A DNA stretch of 25,101 nucleotides from CAYLZO01 sp964387775 (GTDB lineage Bacteria > Chloroflexota > Anaerolineae > JAAYZQ01), in assembly GCA_964387775.1 (NCBI GenBank), contig CAYLZO010000047.1:1-25101 (forward strand), read 5' to 3'. Both the position numbers and the translations under genes were made by a program. Of this stretch, positions 20,665 through 25,101 are shown in pieces. The notes under the pieces are model-generated. The model was given only the letters and a program-made list of their open reading frames with translations, was not told where the DNA came from and did not search any database. Positions within the stretch are counted from its first letter, which is position 1. Each line of letters starts with the position of its first letter.

Positions 20665-20775
20665 CTAGCCAGAGCCTTGGTGCACCAGCCGCCGGTTGGC
20701 GAGCTGCTTGTCCCGCTTCTCGCTGGTGGCGGGGGTGATGCCCCGAATCGGCGTCTTGCGGTAGGAGCGGCTCAT
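20665..20775 (-). pseudogene. Broken copy 3 of the MSRSYRK gene
   Basis: Thirty codons (MSRSYRKTPIRGITPATSEK, RDKQLANRRL) match the intact copy. The frame then shifts into VHQGSG and a stop at 20665-20667, losing the second half. It follows the YgiT-type gene by 14 bases and stops 19 bases before the nucleotidyltransferase start. Confidence 0.82.
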
Positions 20776-20789
20776 ATCTCCTGCTCGCC

Positions 20790-21050
20790 CTATCCACCAA
20801 TGGCTTGTACAGCCGCGTACTGAGGCACGGCCAGATACCGCTCCGGCCGGTGGCGATGATGCTCGTCCAAAAAGTGATCGAGTTGCTCAGAGACGTGCGC
20901 CAAGATATAAGCCTCGCCACACTGCTGGCAAACGTCGGCCGGCACGTCCCGAATGACGATCAGTTCTTCCCCACGCCAGATTTCTAGCACAGTCGTGCCG
21001 GGCTTTAGTTCGCCACCACATAGATCACATCGATCGGTTGAATCGCTCAT
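20790..21050 (-). CDS. YgiT-type zinc-finger antitoxin
   Basis: An 86-residue protein with CDLCGG (Cys8/Cys11 in this frame) and CQQCGEAYI, the zinc ribbon of YgiT/MqsA N-terminal domains. Between them is a strand-rich GTTVLEIWRGEELIVIRDVPADV. The C-terminal HTH of full MqsA is missing. Its ATG overlaps the DUF4258 stop by 4 bases. DUF4258-YgiT pairs are a common TA arrangement. Confidence 0.82.
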   Translation of the reverse strand: MSDSTDRCDLCGGELKPGTTVLEIWRGEELIVIRDVPADVCQQCGEAYILAHVSEQLDHFLDEHHRHRPERYLAVPQYAAVQAIGG

Positions 21051-21379
21051 TTCTTCACCTTTCGCGTTCTGTAGTCGCCCTCCCACAGGGCATCGTCGGG
21101 CTCGTACACCGTGACGATGCGCAGCGCAGGCTCAAAGTCACCTCTTGAACAGACTACGTGCAACGAATCTCCCGACGCCAGCCAGCCAAGCACGAGACAG
21201 GCTGGATAGGGCTGATCATCTGGATACCGCTCGATAATCTCGCCGGTCAGCAACGCTTGCTCAAGAGCAGAAACCGAGATGCCGCGTTCCAGGCGGATGA
21301 TGGTCACGTGCTTTGTCAGACGATAACGCTTGGCGCGGATGTGCTCACGGACAAAGCGCATACTGGGTGATTCGGGCAC
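21047..21379 (-). CDS. DUF4258 family toxin partner of the YgiT protein
   Basis: A 110-residue protein with IRAKRYRLTKHVTIIRLERG, ALLTGEIIERYPDDQPYPACLVLG, and LHVVCSRGDFEPALRIVTVY, typical of the DUF4258 proteins linked to YgiT antitoxins. The start is GTG 21379 (GGAG about 10 bases upstream) or ATG 21361, which has no SD. The GTG lies 3 bases after the stop of the DUF433 remnant, so this module was joined directly to the relic. Confidence 0.78.
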   Translation of the reverse strand: MPESPSMRFVREHIRAKRYRLTKHVTIIRLERGISVSALEQALLTGEIIERYPDDQPYPACLVLGWLASGDSLHVVCSRGDFEPALRIVTVYEPDDALWEGDYRTRKVKK

Positions 21380-21382
21380 TGT

Positions 21383-21502
21383 CTACTGTCTCCGTGCAGT
21401 TGGTTCTGCCGTGAACTCGCCCCAGTGTTTCAGAAACGCTTCTCCTGCCTGTTTGACCGTCTCCGCAATCGCTTCTTCGGAGACGCTGCCGCGTCACTCC
21501 GC
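21383..21502 (-). pseudogene. DUF433 C-terminal remnant fused to hdrA relic C
   Basis: In one minus-strand frame, the sequence reads AE-stop-RGSVSEEAIAETVKQAGEAF, and then LKHWGEFTAEPT. It aligns with the C-terminal half of the DUF433 protein at 19092-19361 (AEWRGSITEDAIAEAVRL). The Trp codon is replaced by TGA, and the N-terminal half is absent, substituted by hdrA relic C. Not functional. Confidence 0.8.
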
Positions 21503-21566
21503 TTCACCCGCGACAGCGCCACAGCCGCCCGCGAGGCCGCGGCCTTGGCCTGGGCCCACCATGTCG
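21500..21566 (-). pseudogene. hdrA 3'-end relic C
   Basis: Encodes AQAKAAASRAAVALSRVKR in the HdrA frame. Its 5' part (GACATGGTGGGCCCAGGCC) corresponds to the DTVAQA codons of hdrA2 with one substitution and one extra G, so it is frameshifted. It begins 5 bases after the RelE-like stop and runs straight into the DUF433 remnant. Confidence 0.8.
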
Positions 21567-21571
21567 CGCTT

Positions 21572-21838
21572 TCAAACCGCACGGTAGACGTCCCGGCGAT
21601 GCCGGACGTAGTGGATTGTTACCACCTTGGCATCCGTATCTACTTCGTACACAAGGCGATAGTCGCCCACCCGGATTCGGTACAATCGTTCGGCATTGGA
21701 CAGCTTGACAACTCGCGGTGGCAAGGGATCGTCTGTCAGGCTCTCGATCCGTGCTACGATACGAGCAATGACTGTCTTGGGTAGCCGCCTCAGATCTTTG
21801 TGAACCGATGGCCGAAAGACGATCTCAAAGGAGTCCAT
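21572..21838 (-). CDS. RelE-type toxin
   Basis: An 88-residue RelE/ParE-superfamily protein: FEIVFRPSVHKDLRRLPKTV, then YRIRVGDYRLVYEVD, ending VTIHYVRHRRDVYR. The basic and Tyr residues expected of ribosome-dependent RelE endonucleases are present at the C-terminus. Its ATG overlaps the antitoxin stop by 14 bases. Antitoxin-first order, as in relBE. Confidence 0.9.
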   Translation of the reverse strand: MDSFEIVFRPSVHKDLRRLPKTVIARIVARIESLTDDPLPPRVVKLSNAERLYRIRVGDYRLVYEVDTDAKVVTIHYVRHRRDVYRAV

Positions 21839-22091
21839 CTTCAGCCAATCGCTGCTTCATCTCGTCCAAGCTAATGGGCGCTTCCTCCCGCCGTTCCGCA
21901 ACCATGGCAAGATCGTGTAGATCCTCTTGCATCTGCTGGTATTGCTCAAAGGGAAGGAGCACGCCGACCTTTTTTCCCTGGCGATCCACGACGAACTGCT
22001 CTTGGAAGCCAATACTCGGGGCAATGCTCCCCGGATCATCAACGTCATATGCCAAACGAGCTTCTTTTGCCTTGTCTGGCTTATTGTTCAT
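21825..22091 (-). CDS. RelB/Phd-type antitoxin
   Basis: An 88-residue protein with an N-terminal helical region and a segment EQFVVDRQGKKVGVLLPFEQYQQM as in Phd/YefM-like antitoxins. A charged C-terminal tail (SLDEMKQRLAEDGLL) probably wraps the toxin. I choose ATG 22091, because GGAGG then stands 5 bases upstream; ATGs at 22094 and 22103 are alternatives. The start lies inside the last codons of hdrA2 (11-base overlap), so expression is coupled to the electron-transfer gene. Confidence 0.8.
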   Translation of the reverse strand: MNNKPDKAKEARLAYDVDDPGSIAPSIGFQEQFVVDRQGKKVGVLLPFEQYQQMQEDLHDLAMVAERREEAPISLDEMKQRLAEDGLL

Positions 22092-24999
22092 CATCTCCTC
22101 CATCTATCCTGTCTTTCGAGTTTCGCCGCACCCGCGACAGCTCCACAATCGCCCGCGAGGCCGCCGCCTTGGCCTGGGCCACCGTGTCGGGGATGTCCTT
22201 GGGCGCCTGGCAGGTGCCGGCCAGGTAGACGCCGCGCCGCTGGGTGTCCACCGGGCGCAATTCGGGATGGGCCTCGGCGAAAAAGCCGTCGGCCGAGAAT
22301 TCCAGGCCCAGCATCCCGGCCACTTGGTCGGCGTCGTGGCGGGGCTGGACGCCGGTGGCCAGCACCACCAGGTCGGCCGGCACCTCGACCGTCTTGCCCA
22401 GCAGCGTATCCTCGGCGCGGACGATGAGCTTGTCGCCCCGCTTGCGGAGTGCCGCGCCCTTTGCGGCGTAGATTTCCGACGGGTTGCCGCGCCGGTAGGT
22501 GATGCCCTCGGCCCGCACCCGGTCGTAAAACTCCTCGAACCCCTTGCCAAAGGCGCGCACGTCCATGTAAAACACCGTGATCTTGGCCCCCTCGACCTTG
22601 TCGTGGGCCAGGTGGGCCTGCTTGGCCGTGTACATGCAGCAGATGCGCGAGCAGTATTCCTCGCCCTCCAATTTGTCCCGCGAGCCGACGCAGTGGACGA
22701 ACACGATCTCTTTGGGCTCTTTGCCGTTGATCTTGATTTTGCCCGCCGTCGGCCCCGAGGCCGAGGCCAGCCGCTCGAACTCCAGCCCCGAGATGACGTT
22801 GGGATAACGCCCGTAGCCGAACTCGGGTTTCTTCGTGGCGTCAAAGGGGTCGAACCCGGTGGCGACGATGACGGCGCCCACATCCAGCTCGACCACCTGG
22901 TCGCGCATGTCGTGGTCGATGGCCTCGGCCTGGCAGGCCACGACGCACTGGCGGCACTCGGAGCAGACGGCGCAGTTGAGGCAGCGTAACGCCTCGGCCA
23001 CGGCCTGTTCCTCGCTGAAGCCCAACTCCACCTCGGCGAAATCGGCGGTGCGCGATTCGTGGGCCAATTTGGGCATGGCTGCCCGCGCCTGCTTGCGCGC
23101 CCGCCGCAGATCGACCTCCTCCAGGGGGACCACGGGCAGGCCCTCGGCGGGACCGGCCAACGCCTCCCCCTGCAAATAGCGGTGGATGCTCCGCGCCGCC
23201 CGCGAGCCGGCGGCGATGGCCTCGATGGCCGTGTCCGGCCCGCTGACGGCGTCACCGCCGGCAAAGATACCCGGTACCCCGGTCGCCAGCGTGTCGGGGT
23301 CGGCGGCCAGCGTGCCCCAGCGGGTGACCGGCAGGTCCCCATCGTCCATGAAGCCTAGGTCGGGCAGCTGGCCGATGGCGGGGATGACCATGTCCACCTC
23401 CAGCACAAACTCGGAGCCTTCGAGGGGAATAGGCCGGCGGCGGCCACTGGCGTCAGGCTCGCCCAGTTCCATGCGCACGCACTCGACGCCAACCACGCGC
23501 CCATTCCTTCGACCATGCTCAGGACAGGCCCTGCCCAGGATGCGGATCGGGTTGGCCAGAAAGTGAAAGCGAACGCCCTCCTCCTCGGCGTCCTCGATCT
23601 CCCAGGGGTTGGCCGGCATCTCGGCCCGCGAGCGGCGGTAGACGATGGTCACTTCTCCGGCGCCCAGCCGCAGCGCCGAGCGGGCGGCGTCGATGGCCGC
23701 GTTCCCGCCGCCCACCACCGCCACCTTTTTTGCAGCAAGTTGCAAGTTGCAAGTTGCAAGTTCTCGCTGCTGGCTGCTGGCTGCTTGCTGCCTCAAGTTC
23801 AACGCACGTAAGAAAAGGGCACCAGGTACAACACCTTCCAGGTCTTCGCCCTCGATGCGGAGCTGACGCTCCAGGTGGGCGCCGACGCCGATGAACACGG
23901 CGTCAAAATCGCGGCGCAGGTCGTCCAGCATCGGGCCGCCTTCGCCGCCGACGGGTGTGTTCAGCTTGATCTCGACGCCCAGCGCCTCGATGCGGGCAAT
24001 CTCGCCATCCAGCACGTCGCGGGGCAGGCGGTAGTCGGGGATGCCCACGGCCAGCATCCCGCCGGCCACGGGCAGCGCCTCGAAGACAGTCACGCCGTAG
24101 CCTTGCAGCGCCAGATCATGAGCAGCGGTCAGTCCCGCCGGCCCGGCGCCGATGATTGCGATTTTTGGTAGATTGGTAGATTGGGGATTGGTAGATTGGG
24201 ACTCGTGCCCCAATTTACCAGTTTCCCAATCTACCGATTCCCAGTCGGCGACGAAGCGCTTGAGGGCGCAGATGGCGATGGGCTGGTCGTACTCGCCGCG
24301 ATTGCAAGCTACCTCGCAGGGATGGTTGCACACTCGGCCGATCACGCCGGGGAAGGGGATGGTCTGGCGGATGAGGGCCAGCGACTCGGCGAATTTGCCC
24401 TGGCCGACGAGGGCCACGTAGCCCTGGACGTCGATGTGGGCCGGGCAGGCGTCCTTGCAGGGCGGCCAGCCGTGCTTGTCGATGGTGTACTTGTTGGGCA
24501 CGGCCTGGGGAAAGGGCACGTAGACGGCGTGGCGGTCGGCCAGCTCCATGTCGAACTCGTTGGGCACGACCACCGGGCAGACCTTGGCGCAGTCGCCACA
24601 GCCGGTGCACTTGTCCAGGTCCACGTAGCGCGCTTTTTGTCGGATGGTGATCTGGAAATCGGGTATCGGGTATCGGGTATCGGGTATCGGGGGATCAAGC
24701 TGGCCGTTTTCCTGATACCTGGTTCCCTGATTCCTCGATACCGAGATCACCTCGGCGTAGGTCAGCATCTCGATGTTGGGGTGCCGGGCCACGTCGACCA
24801 TCTTGGGCGTCATGATGCACGCCGAGCAGTCCAGCGTGGGAAAGGTCTTGTCCAATTGGGCCATGTGCCCGCCGATGCTCGGCTCTCGCTCGACCAGGTA
24901 GACCTTGAACCCGGCGTCGGCAATGTCCAGCGCGGCCTGGATGCCGGCGATGCCGGCGCCGATGATCAGGGCGGCGGGTTGGTTTCCGTTTTCGCTCAT
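22081..24999 (-). CDS. hdrA: HdrA-like subunit with nested NfnB/GltD module (hdrA2)
   Basis: A 972-residue protein. HdrA FAD half: GAGIAG (about 14-19) and DCSAC (57-61). Ferredoxin motif Cys131/134/137/141. A module of roughly 490 residues like NfnB/GltD/dihydropyrimidine dehydrogenase follows: Cys181/185 and 224/228/232, FAD motif GAGPAGL near 284, NAD(P)H Rossmann GGGNAAIDAARSALRLGA (430-447), VYRRSR and GDAVSGPDT. A second Cys cluster (673-689) and the second HdrA half (to ~950) complete it. It lacks the N-terminal HdrA domain and the C-terminal two-cluster ferredoxin of hdrA1. The nested module could supply an NAD(P)H site. Several repeats are inserted in frame. The 3' end overlaps the antitoxin gene. 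Confidence 0.9.
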   Translation of the reverse strand: MSENGNQPAALIIGAGIAGIQAALDIADAGFKVYLVEREPSIGGHMAQLDKTFPTLDCSACIMTPKMVDVARHPNIEMLTYAEVISVSRNQGTRYQENGQLDPPIPDTRYPIPDFQITIRQKARYVDLDKCTGCGDCAKVCPVVVPNEFDMELADRHAVYVPFPQAVPNKYTIDKHGWPPCKDACPAHIDVQGYVALVGQGKFAESLALIRQTIPFPGVIGRVCNHPCEVACNRGEYDQPIAICALKRFVADWESVDWETGKLGHESQSTNPQSTNLPKIAIIGAGPAGLTAAHDLALQGYGVTVFEALPVAGGMLAVGIPDYRLPRDVLDGEIARIEALGVEIKLNTPVGGEGGPMLDDLRRDFDAVFIGVGAHLERQLRIEGEDLEGVVPGALFLRALNLRQQAASSQQRELATCNLQLAAKKVAVVGGGNAAIDAARSALRLGAGEVTIVYRRSRAEMPANPWEIEDAEEEGVRFHFLANPIRILGRACPEHGRRNGRVVGVECVRMELGEPDASGRRRPIPLEGSEFVLEVDMVIPAIGQLPDLGFMDDGDLPVTRWGTLAADPDTLATGVPGIFAGGDAVSGPDTAIEAIAAGSRAARSIHRYLQGEALAGPAEGLPVVPLEEVDLRRARKQARAAMPKLAHESRTADFAEVELGFSEEQAVAEALRCLNCAVCSECRQCVVACQAEAIDHDMRDQVVELDVGAVIVATGFDPFDATKKPEFGYGRYPNVISGLEFERLASASGPTAGKIKINGKEPKEIVFVHCVGSRDKLEGEEYCSRICCMYTAKQAHLAHDKVEGAKITVFYMDVRAFGKGFEEFYDRVRAEGITYRRGNPSEIYAAKGAALRKRGDKLIVRAEDTLLGKTVEVPADLVVLATGVQPRHDADQVAGMLGLEFSADGFFAEAHPELRPVDTQRRGVYLAGTCQAPKDIPDTVAQAKAAASRAIVELSRVRRNSKDRIDGGDDEQ
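23505..23524. repeat. REP-like imperfect palindrome inside hdrA2
   Basis: TCCTTCGACC-ATGCTCAGGA is a 20-base imperfect palindrome followed by CAGGCC. I recall closely similar TCCTTCGAC-nn-GCTCAGGA repeats being dispersed in Chloroflexota genomes. In hdrA2 it encodes CPEHGRRN, between ANPIRILGR and GRVVGVE, where NfnB-like proteins usually have a short turn. The reading frame is preserved. Confidence 0.55.
23735..23797. repeat. 63-bp heptamer tract inside hdrA2
   Basis: Exactly nine 7-base units: four GCAAGTT, then CTCGCTG, two CTGGCTG, CTTGCTG and CCTCAAG. Sixty-three is a multiple of 3 and 7, so the hdrA2 frame is preserved. It encodes a Gln/Ala/Leu-rich linker (residues about 401-422) just before the NAD(P)H Rossmann motif. 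Confidence 0.88.
24167..24235. repeat. 7/8-base repeat tract with inverted arms inside hdrA2
   Basis: GGTAGATT occurs at 24167, 24175 and 24190, with GGGGATT between. A further copy in opposite orientation gives a perfect 12-bp inverted repeat (24190-24201 with 24224-24235). It encodes the linker DWETGKLGHESQSTNPQSTN between the Fe-S part and FAD motif of the nested module. Confidence 0.75.
24663..24740. repeat. GTATCGG heptamer tract inside hdrA2
   Basis: Four exact GTATCGG units occupy 24663-24690, followed by degenerate 7-base units of the CCTGATA/CCTGGTT type around 24711-24740. The encoded segment (residues 89-114) is 21 residues longer than the matching loop of HdrA1, i.e. exactly 63 bases or nine heptamers. 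The same unit is found between etfB and etfA. Confidence 0.85.
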
Positions 25000-25009
25000 G
25001 TGCTACTCC

Positions 25010-25051
25010 GTGGCAGGTATCAGGGAACGGGTATCAGGTATCAGGCTCCCC
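25010..25051. repeat. Heptamer tract upstream of hdrA2
   Basis: Six consecutive 7-base units, three of them GTATCAG and the others degenerate (GTGGCAG, GGAACGG, GCTCCCC). It fills the space between the preceding gene's stop and the hdrA2 ATG, replacing the expected ribosome site region; only the last ~10 bases before the ATG are outside the tract and no strong SD is visible. Confidence 0.75.
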
Positions 25052-25057
25052 GATTTC

Positions 25058-25101
25058 CTAATGCGGCCTCTCGCCCAGGGCCGTCAACTCGTCCTCGCGA
25101 A
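25058..25101 (-). CDS. 3' end of an unidentified gene upstream of hdrA2 (partial)
   Basis: On the minus strand a frame entering from the right edge encodes REDELTALGERPH and ends in TAG at 25058-25060. Codon use fits the neighbouring genes. Too little is present to name it; by position it would be another member of the Hdr cluster, such as an MvhD or HdrC-like subunit, but this is a guess. Confidence 0.4.
   Translation of the reverse strand, partial: REDELTALGERPH

Noticed and set aside
21808..22989. Open frame of 393 codons on the plus strand opposite the RelB-like gene and hdrA2
   Set aside because: Mirrors the HdrA coding sequence and shows no independent family features.
24663..25051. 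Heptamer tracts as a CRISPR array
   Set aside because: Units are 7 bases without spacers of 30-40 bases, and no cas gene is near.

Overview
This window looks like high-GC chromosomal DNA from an anaerobic or facultative bacterium, most likely Chloroflexota (Anaerolineae-like). That placement is an inference. It rests on GC-rich codon use, the rpmE-tdk neighbourhood, the paired radical-SAM/DUF2344 genes, the abundant HNH/antitoxin-like pairs, and an Hdr/Etf electron-transfer cluster mixed with many toxin-antitoxin (TA) genes. No rRNA, tRNA or CRISPR array was seen. After annotation no gap without a gene or gene remnant exceeds about 200 bp.

Left part (1-6236, + strand) is housekeeping. It holds the 3' end of uvrA, a radical SAM protein overlapping its DUF2344 partner, the L21-L27-L31 ribosomal protein operon behind a near-perfect sigma70 promoter and a structured leader, a strong terminator, thymidine kinase, a second terminator with a promoter built into it, and two successive ParA-type ATPases without a ParB.

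From 6241 to the end every gene is on the - strand. Read in transcription order (right to left) the backbone is an electron-transfer cluster. It runs: 3' end of an unidentified gene, hdrA2 (972 aa, with an NfnB/GltD-like module nested inside HdrA), hdrCB (fused iron-sulphur/CCG protein), hdrA1 (672 aa, complete HdrA with N- and C-terminal Fe-S domains), etfB, etfA, and finally an nfeD-type membrane serine protease gene. This backbone is broken repeatedly by small gene pairs in the same orientation: RelBE-like, DUF4258/YgiT, a DUF6036 nucleotidyltransferase pair, DUF433/PIN-like, DUF4258/DUF2283, BrnT/CopG, TumA/TumE-like, an antitoxin-like/HNH pair, an unrecognised three-gene unit with a possible PD-(D/E)XK nuclease, and HicBA. 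Most pairs overlap by 1-16 bases.

The interval 17.7-22.1 kb is the most unusual. It contains three short relics of an hdrA 3' end, each just upstream of a TA gene or remnant. It also has three copies of one small gene (one intact, two broken), a truncated duplicate of another gene, a DUF433 remnant, and a small inverted-repeat element. This looks like an array built by repeated recombination at the end of hdrA.

A second genome-level oddity is a family of 7-base tandem repeats with several different unit sequences. They occur between etfB and etfA, upstream of hdrA2, at the radical-SAM gene junction, and inside the hdrA2 coding sequence. There, one tract is exactly 63 bp (9 x 7), and another lies in a protein segment that is 21 residues longer than its HdrA1 counterpart.
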